12,752 bases of DNA from CAZALT01 sp964485515. Lineage in GTDB: Bacteria; Actinomycetota; Acidimicrobiia; Acidimicrobiales; Acidimicrobilacustridaceae. The notes beneath the pieces were generated by a model, which did no database searches, was not told the origin of the DNA, and worked only from the letters and a program-made list of their open reading frames with translations. The stretch spans positions 1-12,752 of the forward strand of contig CAZALT010000099.1 of the NCBI GenBank assembly GCA_964485515.1, read 5' to 3'. The first letter of the stretch is position 1. Every line of letters begins with the position of its first letter. Positions 1-6,475 of the stretch are shown piece after piece. Both the position numbers and the translations under genes were made by a program.

Positions 1-36
1 CTGAAGGTCGTCAGACCCACAGGTCGTCTCACCACA

Positions 37-81
37 CGTCTTTGCAGCACCCGTCTTTGCAGCACCCGTCGTCACAGCACC
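37..81. repeat. 15-bp tandem repeat, 3 units, at the 3' end of the PIG-L gene
   Basis: Units at 37-51 and 52-66 are identical (cgtctttgcagcacc). The third, 67-81 (cgtcgtcacagcacc), differs at three central positions and contains the stop codon (72-74) and last codons of the PIG-L gene. Read on the minus strand, each unit begins with the bases coding the protein's final Val-Leu, so the array looks like reiteration of the gene terminus into the downstream spacer. Only three units and no spacers, so it is not a CRISPR array. Function unknown. Confidence 0.85.
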
Positions 82-722
82 CGGACCTTGCGGGCGACGA
101 ACGCCTCGGCCAGACCCGACGGCGCCCGGCACTCCATGCCCCGCAGTCGCAGCATGCCGCGGAACAGCTCGGGCTCGAACCAGGGCTTGTCGCGCTGGCT
201 GGCGTAGTGCTCGACCAGCAGTTCCACCTTGCGCTCGGCCGCCTCGTCGGACACCGCGACGAACACCGACGGCTGGCCGAGGTCCCCGTCGAACTTGGGG
301 ATCTCGTACTCGAGCACCAGGTGGTCGCGAAAGGTGTTCCAGGTGAGCTCGTTCACCACTCGATGGTCCTGGTGCAGGTCGTGGCGGGCGTGGGTGAACA
401 CGGCGTCGGGTGTCGGCCGTTCCTTCAGCACCTCGAACGCTCGCTTCACGGCGGCCCCCTCGTAGGGCAAGAAGCTCGCCTCGAAGCGATGGACCTCGAC
501 CCACGCACTCGCCACGCCGTCCAGGAAGGCGTCGCAACTCTCCTTCGCCTCGTGCTCACGCTCGGAATCGGACGTGAGCACGACCCAGTCGACCGTCAGG
601 TTCGGGTAGCGCTCGACCAACGACAAGATGGTCGCGCCGCAGCCGATCTCGATGTCGTCGCAGTGCGCGCCGAGGAACAGCACGTGGGGCGCCGGCCCGT
701 CGAGCAGCGGCAGATCGATCAC
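72..722 (-). CDS. PIG-L/LmbE family deacetylase
   Basis: A 216-residue zinc-dependent amidase of the PIG-L family, which typically removes N-acetyl groups from sugars or sugar-linked substrates in the cytoplasm. The N-terminal Rossmann-like strand leads into AHCDDIEIGCG (residues 19-29), the family metal motif with H20, D22 and D23. A second histidine cluster, HARHDLHQDH (111-120), supplies the third zinc ligand. The GTG start at 722 is chosen because its GTGA overlaps the TGA of the upstream cytidylyltransferase by 4 bp and GGGAGGT (735-729) sits 6 nt upstream. A GTG at 728 abuts this Shine-Dalgarno site and is unlikely. It is the last gene visible in the three-gene sugar cassette, so an activated amino sugar or glycolipid precursor is a reasonable substrate guess. 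The exact substrate cannot be read from the sequence. Confidence 0.85.
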   Translation of the reverse strand: MIDLPLLDGPAPHVLFLGAHCDDIEIGCGATILSLVERYPNLTVDWVVLTSDSEREHEAKESCDAFLDGVASAWVEVHRFEASFLPYEGAAVKRAFEVLKERPTPDAVFTHARHDLHQDHRVVNELTWNTFRDHLVLEYEIPKFDGDLGQPSVFVAVSDEAAERKVELLVEHYASQRDKPWFEPELFRGMLRLRGMECRAPSGLAEAFVARKVRVL

Positions 723-1492
723 CGCCACACCTCCCACGGACGATCGCCGCTGGCATAGCGCTCGTCGAAGGCCATCTTGTCCTTGAAGGTGTCCATGGCG
801 GACCAGAACCCGTCGTGGCGGTAGCCGTACAAGCTTCCCTGGGCCATCAGGCGGGCGAACGGCTCCTCCACGAGCTCCTCGCCCTGCTCCATGTAGTCGA
901 AGACCTCGGGGCGCAGCACGAAGTACCCGCCGTTGATCCAGACCTCGGACGCGTTCGCCGGGGCCATGTCGACCACCCGGCCCTCCGAGTCCACGTCGAC
1001 GGCGTGGAACGTCTGGGACGGTCGCACGCTCACGAACGTGGCAACCGCCTGGCTTCGTTCTGCGAAGTCGATCACGGCGGGCATCTGGACGTTCGAGAGC
1101 CCATCGGTGTAGTTGGCCAGGAACAGCTCCTCGTCCTCCACGTGCTCGCGCACGGCGCGCAGCCGTTCGCCGACGCAGCTGTTCACACCGGTGTCGATAA
1201 ACGAGACGTTCCAGTCGTCGATGTCGGTGTGGAACGGCACGATCTCCTTGCCACCCTTGGACATGTGGAAGTCGTTGGACTGGCACTCGTCGTAGTGGAG
1301 GAAGTACTCCTTGATCAGGTCGCCCCGGTGCCCCAGGCACAGCACGAAGTCGGTGTGGCCGAAGTGCGCGTAGTACTTCATGAGGTGCCACATGATCGGG
1401 CGGGGCCCGACGTTCACCAGCGGCTTGGGGATCGTCTCGGAGTACTCGCGCAGCCGAGTTCCGAGACCTCCGCAGAACAAGACGACCTTCAT
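719..1492 (-). CDS. rfbF: Glucose-1-phosphate cytidylyltransferase
   Basis: Makes CDP-glucose and pyrophosphate from CTP and alpha-D-glucose 1-phosphate, the entry step to CDP-linked deoxy and branched sugars; a soluble enzyme. The 257-residue length is exactly that usual for RfbF/DdhA. The nucleotidyltransferase signature is visible at residues 7-23 (CGGLGTRLREYSETIPK, with the catalytic-loop R13 and K23), followed by a metal-binding aspartate in NYTDGLSN (D130), NGGYFVL (187-193) and the C-terminal SAMDTFKDK (231-239) with D234. The ATG at 1492 is preceded by AGGAGGT (1505-1499, spacing 6), which lies inside the last codons of the methyltransferase gene. Only 2 nt separate the two genes, and the 3' end overlaps the PIG-L start by 4 bp, so all three are co-translated. 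The CDP-glucose 4,6-dehydratase that normally follows is not in the window. Confidence 0.94.
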   Translation of the reverse strand: MKVVLFCGGLGTRLREYSETIPKPLVNVGPRPIMWHLMKYYAHFGHTDFVLCLGHRGDLIKEYFLHYDECQSNDFHMSKGGKEIVPFHTDIDDWNVSFIDTGVNSCVGERLRAVREHVEDEELFLANYTDGLSNVQMPAVIDFAERSQAVATFVSVRPSQTFHAVDVDSEGRVVDMAPANASEVWINGGYFVLRPEVFDYMEQGEELVEEPFARLMAQGSLYGYRHDGFWSAMDTFKDKMAFDERYASGDRPWEVWR

Positions 1493-1494
1493 GA

Positions 1495-2763
1495 TCAGAC
1501 CTCCTCGAGGCGCGGCAACGGGACGACGATCCGCGCCCCCCAGGCACGGGCGGGCTCGAGCACCTGCACGATCTCGTCCCGCAGGTTCCACGGCATGATC
1601 ACGATGTCGTCCGGCTGATCCTCGAAGAGGCGTTCGACCGGATGGATCGGGATGCGGCTGCCGGGGCAGAACCGTCCGTGCTTGTACGGGTTGCGGTCCA
1701 CGGCGTAGCGGATCAGGTCGGGCCCCACCCCGCAGAAGTTGAGCAGCGTGTTGCCCTTGCCGGGCGCGCCGTAGGCCACGACGGTGCGGCCGGCATCGTT
1801 GGCTGCGACGAGGTGCTCGAGGAACCTGCGCTTGATCTCCCACACCCTCGCCTCGAAGGCCCGGTACGGCTCGAGCGTGTCGAAGCCGCGGGCGTGCTCC
1901 CGGTCGCGTCGGTGCGGAACCCGCTCGCTGACAGGCCAAGGCCCACCGCGATGCTGCGCGAGCACACGGAGCGATCCACCGTGGGTCCACAGCTCCTCGA
2001 CGTCGAACACCTCGAGGCCATGGCGGGTGAGGATCGCCTCGAAGGACGTGAACGAGAAGTACGAGAAGTGCTCGTGGTAGATCGTGTCGAACAAGGTGTC
2101 GTCGAGGAACGGCTCGAGGTGGGGGAACTCCGCGGTGATGACACCGGACGGCGCCAGCACCTTCGGCAGCGCGGACACGAAGTCGTTGATGTCGGGGACC
2201 TGGGCGTAGACGTTGTTGCCGGCTATCAGATCGGCTTTCACGCCGTCGCTCGCGAGCTTGTCGGCGAGGATGTTGCCGAAGAACTCGGTGATCGTCGTCA
2301 CCCCGACCGCTCGTGCGGAGCGAGCCACGTTGCGTGCCGGTTCGATCCCCAAGACGGGGATGCCGGCCTCGACGAACCACCGCAGCAGGTATCCGTCGTT
2401 GCTCGCCAGCTCCATGGCCAGGCTGTCCGCGTCCAACCCGAACCGCTCGATCATCTGGGTCGTGTAGCGGCGGGCGTGATCGACGAAGTCGGTCGAGTAC
2501 GACGAGAAGTAGGCGTACTCCCGGAAGATGTCCTCGGGTGACACGTACTCCTCGAGCTGGCACAGCCAGCACGACTCGCACACCCACGCTTTGAGCGGAA
2601 AGGTCGGCTCCATCCGGTTGAGCTCCTCGGCGGAGAGGAAGCTCTCACACGGTGGGTGCGCACCCAGATCGCAGAGGGCGACGGCCAGCGCGGCCCCGCA
2701 GCTCCGACAGCGCGGTTCGTCGTGCTGGATCGTCGAGGACCCCGTGTTGCTCGTGTCCAGCAT
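1495..2763 (-). CDS. SAM-dependent NDP-hexose C-methyltransferase
   Basis: A 422-residue protein of the TylC3/TcaB9-type sugar C-methyltransferase family, which adds a methyl branch (commonly at C3) to a nucleotide-bound 4-keto-6-deoxy sugar. The N-terminal zinc domain shows C19-X2-C22 and C62-X2-C65. The SAM site is MELASNDGYLL (117-127). YHEHFSYFS (229-237) holds the Tyr/Glu/His set used for proton abstraction; Y229, E231 and H232 correspond to Y222, E224 and H225 of TcaB9 as I recall them. A C-terminal domain carries AYGAPGKGNTLLNF (330-343). The ATG at 2763 follows GGGGGAG (2777-2771) at a 7-nt spacing. The frame stays open further upstream, but that Arg/Pro-rich extension is not family-like. 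It is the first gene of the cassette with the cytidylyltransferase and PIG-L deacetylase, suggesting a CDP-linked substrate. The attachment position is inferred from the family only. Confidence 0.9.
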   Translation of the reverse strand: MLDTSNTGSSTIQHDEPRCRSCGAALAVALCDLGAHPPCESFLSAEELNRMEPTFPLKAWVCESCWLCQLEEYVSPEDIFREYAYFSSYSTDFVDHARRYTTQMIERFGLDADSLAMELASNDGYLLRWFVEAGIPVLGIEPARNVARSARAVGVTTITEFFGNILADKLASDGVKADLIAGNNVYAQVPDINDFVSALPKVLAPSGVITAEFPHLEPFLDDTLFDTIYHEHFSYFSFTSFEAILTRHGLEVFDVEELWTHGGSLRVLAQHRGGPWPVSERVPHRRDREHARGFDTLEPYRAFEARVWEIKRRFLEHLVAANDAGRTVVAYGAPGKGNTLLNFCGVGPDLIRYAVDRNPYKHGRFCPGSRIPIHPVERLFEDQPDDIVIMPWNLRDEIVQVLEPARAWGARIVVPLPRLEEV

Positions 2764-2919
2764 CGCCCGTCTCCCCCGGGCGGTGGTTCGCCGCCCATGA
2801 GGACGAGGGTAGGAAGGAGCTCGCGGACCGTCGTCCGGCAACGGGGGGACCCTCCATAGCCCTCGTGACGCACTGCCACCAGATCCAACGGGATCATGAC
2901 GTTTGCCGCCTCACGGGGT
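2764..2919. other. Intergenic leader of the sugar cassette (156 bp)
   Basis: The gap between the stop of the second TrkA gene and the methyltransferase start, both on the minus strand. A weak TANNNT-type -10 (TACCCT, minus strand 2811-2806) would give a leader of roughly 35 nt, but no convincing -35 is seen. A 5-bp hairpin (CGGAC 2824-2828 with GTCCG 2833-2837) is the only clear stem. There is no U-tract terminator. Whether the sugar cassette is transcribed separately from the upstream trkA pair is undecided. Confidence 0.3.
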
Positions 2920-3588
2920 TCACTCGACGAGCAGGGAGCGAACCTCGTCCTCGCTGTCGTCGGAGACGAGCACGACGACCTCGTCGCCGGCGTAGAGCAC
3001 CGTGTCGCCACGAGGGACGACGACCTTGTCCTGACGCAAGATGGCGACGACCGTGGAGTCGCGAGGGAACCTGAGCTCGACGATCTCCTTGCCGTTGGCC
3101 GGCGACGTCTCGGAGAGGGTCACCTCGGAGAGGCGCACCCGACCGCCCTCGAACGAGAGCAACCGCACCATGGAGCCGACCGACAGGGCCTCTTCGACCA
3201 ACGCCGTGAGCAGATGAGGCGTGGACACCGCGACATCTACACCCCACGCCTCGTCGAACAGCCACTCGTTGGACGGGTTGTTGACCCGGGCCACCACTCG
3301 CGGCACGCCGAACTCCTGCTTGGCCAGCAGCGAGATGACCAGGTTGTCCTCGTCGTCACCCGTCACGGCGACCACCACATCGGCCTTGCCCGGCTCGGCG
3401 AGGGCGAACTGCGAGACCTCGCAGCCGTCGGCCTCGAGCCACGCCACACCCTGCACCTCGCGCCCCGCCTCGGCCTGCGCGATCCGCTTGGGATCGACCT
3501 CGACGATGAGCACCTCGTGCCCGGCCTTGTGCAACTCGCCGGCGATGTACGAGCCGACGTTTCCGCCGCCCGCGACGACCACGCGCAT
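2920..3588 (-). CDS. ceoC: TrkA/RCK-type K+ uptake regulatory protein, second copy (CeoC-like)
   Basis: A 222-residue cytoplasmic regulatory subunit of K+ transport. It has an N-terminal RCK_N Rossmann domain (about 1-130) with GGGNVG at 7-12 and an acidic residue, E30 in IVEVDP, at the end of strand 2, which favours NAD(H) binding. A C-terminal RCK_C domain (about 138-222) ends the protein; this domain type binds small effectors such as c-di-AMP in some KtrA proteins. The ATG at 3588 overlaps the preceding TrkA stop by one base (TGATG) and has AAGGAG (3602-3597) 8 nt upstream, so the two are translationally coupled. Gene order, size and the divergent permease match M. tuberculosis ceoB-ceoC as I remember that locus. 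The symbol is by synteny; trkA is the safe family name. The partner channel is not in the window. Confidence 0.88.
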   Translation of the reverse strand: MRVVVAGGGNVGSYIAGELHKAGHEVLIVEVDPKRIAQAEAGREVQGVAWLEADGCEVSQFALAEPGKADVVVAVTGDDEDNLVISLLAKQEFGVPRVVARVNNPSNEWLFDEAWGVDVAVSTPHLLTALVEEALSVGSMVRLLSFEGGRVRLSEVTLSETSPANGKEIVELRFPRDSTVVAILRQDKVVVPRGDTVLYAGDEVVVLVSDDSEDEVRSLLVE

Positions 3589-4256
3589 CAGTGCTTCTCC
3601 TTGTTCGACACCGCGGCGAGGTGCTGATCGAACCGGTCGAGGCCATCGCCCGCGACCGCGACCCAGAGGATGTCGCCCTCCTGGGCGAAGAGGCTCGCGG
3701 AGTAGGCGATGCCCTTGCCCAACCGGGTGATGCCGGTGACCCGGGCCACCCCGTCGATCTCGAGATCGGCGAGCGGTCGGCCAGCCCATGCGGTAGGGAC
3801 CTGCCGCTCGACCAGGCACAGCTGCGCCGACGGATCGATCCAGGCGACTCCCGCATCGCTCGGCTGGATGTGGCGGAGCACCCGCTCGATCCCCCACGAG
3901 ACGGTGGCCACGGTGGGGATGCCGACACGTTCGTAGATCGCGGCGCGGCGCTGATCGTAGATGCGGGCCACGACTCGCTCGACCTGGAACGCCTCCTTGG
4001 CGACCCGAGCCACGACGATGTTCGAGTTGTCGCCGTTCGTCACCGCCGCCAGCGCCGTGGCCCGCTCGATGCCGGCCTCGATCAGCAGCTCACGATCGAA
4101 GCCCACACCCTGGATTCGCTGACCCGCGAATTCGTCGGGCAGACGCCGAAAGGCCTGGGGCTTGCGATCGATGATGGCCACGGTGTGGCCCTGCGAATCC
4201 AGGGTGGTGGCGAGCCCGGAACCGACCCGGCCGCATCCCACGACGACGACGTGCAC
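3588..4256 (-). CDS. ceoB: TrkA/RCK-type K+ uptake regulatory protein, first copy (CeoB-like)
   Basis: A 222-residue RCK_N plus RCK_C protein. The nucleotide-binding loop is GCGRVG (7-12), with D30 in AIIDRKPQ selecting NAD(H) or a related dinucleotide. RCK_C covers about 135-222 and includes the family-like ITRLGKGIAY (160s to 170s). The GTG at 4256 is preferred because AGGAGGT (4268-4262) lies 5 nt upstream and the encoded protein then begins with the Rossmann strand. The frame is open upstream to 4322, but that would add 22 Arg/Pro-rich residues with no counterpart in the family. It leads a two-gene operon with the next TrkA protein and faces the KimA-type permease across a 247-bp divergent region. 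Related proteins gate TrkH/KtrB channels in a nucleotide-dependent way. Which transporter this pair serves here cannot be read from the sequence. Confidence 0.88.
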   Translation of the reverse strand: MHVVVVGCGRVGSGLATTLDSQGHTVAIIDRKPQAFRRLPDEFAGQRIQGVGFDRELLIEAGIERATALAAVTNGDNSNIVVARVAKEAFQVERVVARIYDQRRAAIYERVGIPTVATVSWGIERVLRHIQPSDAGVAWIDPSAQLCLVERQVPTAWAGRPLADLEIDGVARVTGITRLGKGIAYSASLFAQEGDILWVAVAGDGLDRFDQHLAAVSNKEKH

Positions 4257-4317
4257 GGTGCACCTCCTGTGCGCCTGCCTCCCCGGCCAGGCGGGAGGGG
4301 ATCGACGAGCGCGTCGC

Positions 4318-4345
4318 ATCATAGAGCCCGGTCCCGGCGCGTCAG
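4318..4345 (-). promoter_or_regulatory. Candidate promoter of the trkA pair
   Basis: On the minus strand, CTGACG (4345-4340) is followed after 16 nt by TATGAT (4323-4318), 5 of 6 matches to the sigma-70 -10 consensus. The predicted start near 4311 leaves a leader of about 55 nt that includes the 4278-4298 hairpin. Inferred from pattern only. Confidence 0.4.
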
Positions 4346-4431
4346 CAAGGTGTCGAACCGTGCGGTGCGAGTGCGACAGACCGCGGTCGCGAACACGTCC
4401 GGACCTGCAATTTGTCGCACCATCTCAGCCC

Positions 4432-4459
4432 TTGCACGGACGCGCCCGAGGCGTAGATT
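4432..4459 (+). promoter_or_regulatory. Candidate promoter of kimA
   Basis: TTGCAC (4432-4437), a 16-nt spacer and TAGATT (4454-4459) resemble a housekeeping promoter with a TANNNT -10. The predicted start near 4466 gives a leader of about 38 nt ending in the kimA Shine-Dalgarno GGAG (4495-4498). Confidence 0.4.
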
Positions 4460-4503
4460 GCGGGGTCCGCGCGATCGCGCCGGCCGTCCTCCGTGGAGTG
4501 TCG

Positions 4504-6408
4504 ATGTACTCAGCCGTCAAGCGTTTGATCGTGGGGCCACCGATCGCGAGCAGCGAGGAGGCGCACAACCGCCTCGGACGACCCACCGCGCTCAGCGTCT
4601 TCGCCTCCGATGCCATCTCCTCGACGGCCTACGCCACCGAGGAGATCCTCCTCGTGCTCGTCCCGGTCGTGGGCATGGCCGCGCTCAACGACCTCGTGCC
4701 GATCTCGATCGTCGTCGGGATCCTGCTGGTCCTCGTCATCACCAGCTACCGCCAGACGATCTTCGCCTACCCGAGCGGCGGCGGGTCCTACATCGTGAGC
4801 CGCGAGAACCTGGGCAAGAACGCCGGACTCGTGGCCGGCGCATCGCTCCTCGTCGACTACGTCCTCACCGTTGCGGTGGCGATCTCCGCCGGCATCGCCG
4901 CCATGACCTCCGCGTTCCACGGCCTCCAGCCGTACCGCGTCGAGCTGTGCCTCGCTGCCGTCGTCGTCATGATGCTGGCCAACATCCGGGGGACGAAGGA
5001 ATCCGGGCGCCTGTTCGCCCCGCCGGTGTACATCTACATCGCGAGCCTCCTCACGCTCATCGTCTACGGCCTGTACCGGGTGTACTTCGGTGGGCTCGAG
5101 GCCATGCCGGTCAACCAACCCGCCCTTGACGAGCTGGCGCAGAGCCACGGCAACGAGTTCGTCGACGGCATGCCGATGTTCGGCGCTCTCACGGTGCTCA
5201 TCTTGCTGCGGGCGTTCTCGTCCGGTGCCGTGGCCCTCACCGGCATCGAGTCGATCGCCAACGGAGTACCGGCGTTCCGGCGTCCGGAGAGCAAGAACGC
5301 CGCGGCGACCCTGGTGACGATGGGCATCATCCTCGGCACCTTCTTCCTGGGCATCTCACTGCTCGCCAGCCGCCTCAAGCCGACCGTGCTGGAGCCTTCC
5401 GATCCCACCTACCAGACGCTGCTTTCGATCATGGCCCGCTACGTCTTCGGCGAGAACGTCTTCTACTTCGTCCTCCAGTTCGCCACGTTCGCCATCCTGG
5501 TGCTCGCCGCGAACACCGCGTTCGCCGACTTCCCGCGCGTCTCGTCGATCATCGCCGGCGACGGCTTCCTGCCCCGCCAGCTGGCCAACCGCGGCGACCG
5601 CCTCGTGTTCTCCAACGGCATCATCGTGCTGGCCCTCATCGCCGGTGGGCTCATGGTGCTGTTCGGCGGCGACACCAGCGCCCTCATCCCGCTCTACGCG
5701 GTGGGTGTGTTCCTGTGCTTCACCCTGTCGCAGGCCGGCATGGTCGTGCACCACACACGCCTCCGCGAGAAGGGCTGGCGCTCACGGCGGGCCATGAACG
5801 CGGTCGGTGCGGTGGCGACCTCCGTCGTGCTCAGCGTGGTGGTCATCTCGAAGTTCACGATCGGGGCCTGGATCCCCGTCGTGCTCATCCCGCTCATCAT
5901 CTGCGTGTTCCTCGCCGTGCATCGCCACTACCAGCGCGTGGCGCAGGCCATCGAGGTTCCGGCCGACTACCGGAGCCGACGCCACCGTCACACGGTCATC
6001 GTGCTGGTGGGCAACGTGCACCGCGGCGTGCTCGACGCCATCACCTACGCCCGGTCGCTCGCCCCCGACCGGCTGATGGCGGTGAGCATCGTGCACGACG
6101 ACGAGCACGAGGACCGGCTGAACCAGCAGTGGGACCGCTTCGACATCCCCGTCGAGCTGCGGACGATCTACTCGCCCTACCGCGAGCTGTCGACGCCCGT
6201 GCTCGAGTTCATCGACGAGCTCGACAAGGAGTGGCCCGACGACATCGTCACGGTGGTCATCCCCGAGTTCGTGCTCAAGCACTGGTGGGAGCAGTTGCTC
6301 CACAACCAGAGCGCGCTCGTGTTGCGGTCGCGGCTCCGCCTGCGCCCGAACACCGTCGTGACCGCGGTGCCCATCCACATCTACGAACCCGACGAAGAGC
6401 ACTACTGA
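4504..6408 (+). CDS. kimA: KimA-family high-affinity K+ transporter (APC superfamily)
   Basis: A 634-residue integral membrane protein. About 12 hydrophobic segments span residues 28-475, followed by a cytosolic alpha/beta, USP-like domain (about 495-634). Compared from memory with B. subtilis KimA (607 residues, a K+/H+ symporter), the match runs end to end: SDAISSTAYATEE (35-47) holds D36 and Y43, LLVDYVLTVAVAISAG (115-130) holds D118 and T122, SSGAVALTG (239-247) holds T246, and LIPLYAVGVF (394-403) holds Y398. The equivalent of KimA S125 appears to be A126 here. The C-terminal HNQSALVLRSRL (600-611) is also KimA-like. The ATG at 4504 has GGAG 5 nt upstream; the frame is open further upstream but lacks family similarity. 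It is divergent from two TrkA genes, consistent with K+ rather than amino-acid transport. A generic APC amino-acid permease is the alternative and seems less likely. Confidence 0.87.
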   Translation: MYSAVKRLIVGPPIASSEEAHNRLGRPTALSVFASDAISSTAYATEEILLVLVPVVGMAALNDLVPISIVVGILLVLVITSYRQTIFAYPSGGGSYIVSRENLGKNAGLVAGASLLVDYVLTVAVAISAGIAAMTSAFHGLQPYRVELCLAAVVVMMLANIRGTKESGRLFAPPVYIYIASLLTLIVYGLYRVYFGGLEAMPVNQPALDELAQSHGNEFVDGMPMFGALTVLILLRAFSSGAVALTGIESIANGVPAFRRPESKNAAATLVTMGIILGTFFLGISLLASRLKPTVLEPSDPTYQTLLSIMARYVFGENVFYFVLQFATFAILVLAANTAFADFPRVSSIIAGDGFLPRQLANRGDRLVFSNGIIVLALIAGGLMVLFGGDTSALIPLYAVGVFLCFTLSQAGMVVHHTRLREKGWRSRRAMNAVGAVATSVVLSVVVISKFTIGAWIPVVLIPLIICVFLAVHRHYQRVAQAIEVPADYRSRRHRHTVIVLVGNVHRGVLDAITYARSLAPDRLMAVSIVHDDEHEDRLNQQWDRFDIPVELRTIYSPYRELSTPVLEFIDELDKEWPDDIVTVVIPEFVLKHWWEQLLHNQSALVLRSRLRLRPNTVVTAVPIHIYEPDEEHY

Positions 6409-6414
6409 CCCGTT

Positions 6415-6458
6415 CTGGCTGGACAGAAACGCCAAATAGACCCGGTCTTCCCAGCCAG
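6415..6458. terminator. Candidate bidirectional terminator between convergent genes
   Basis: A perfect 8-bp inverted repeat (CTGGCTGG 6415-6422 with CCAGCCAG 6451-6458) lies in the 67-bp gap between the convergent kimA and diiron-protein genes. A smaller TTCTG/CAGAA stem lies within its left part. The loop is long (28 nt) and there is no U-tract, so intrinsic termination is uncertain. A second stem, CGCCGG 6461-6466 with CCGGCG 6480-6485, overlaps the stop codon of the minus-strand gene. Confidence 0.3.
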
Positions 6459-6475
6459 TTCGCCGGAGCGGCGCC

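Larger units (their letters stand above)
4257..4503. promoter_or_regulatory. Divergent control region between trkA pair and kimA (247 bp)
   Basis: The region holds one candidate promoter in each direction, described separately. A hairpin (CCTCCC 4278-4283 with GGGAGG 4293-4298) would lie in the 5' leader of the trkA transcript just ahead of its Shine-Dalgarno site. The palindrome GGTGCACC (4257-4264) partly covers that site. I searched for the conserved blocks of the ydaO c-di-AMP riboswitch on both strands because the B. subtilis homologue carries one, and did not recognise it. The proposed kimA leader (about 40 nt) is also too short to hold one. Confidence 0.5.

Noticed and set aside
37..81. 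CRISPR-like repeats here and at 8410-8475
   Set aside because: Units are 15 bp, directly abutting and without spacers, and no cas genes are present.
719..2587. A long minus-strand frame that fuses to the N-terminus of the cytidylyltransferase
   Set aside because: The upstream part is the methyltransferase gene read in the wrong frame; the real start is the ATG at 1492 with its own AGGAGGT.
2764..2900. A small minus-strand peptide in the gap upstream of the methyltransferase (begins MIPLDLVAVRHEG)
   Set aside because: The frame runs straight through into the methyltransferase gene, has no Shine-Dalgarno support, and the residues match no family I know.
4257..4503. c-di-AMP (ydaO) riboswitch or other structured leader upstream of kimA
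   Set aside because: No conserved blocks recognised on either strand; only a 6-bp hairpin in the trkA leader and a short palindrome were seen. A covariance search was not possible.
4504..6408. Generic amino-acid permease annotation for the APC protein
   Set aside because: End-to-end resemblance to KimA, including ion-site residues and the C-terminal cytosolic domain, together with the adjacent TrkA genes, favours K+ transport.
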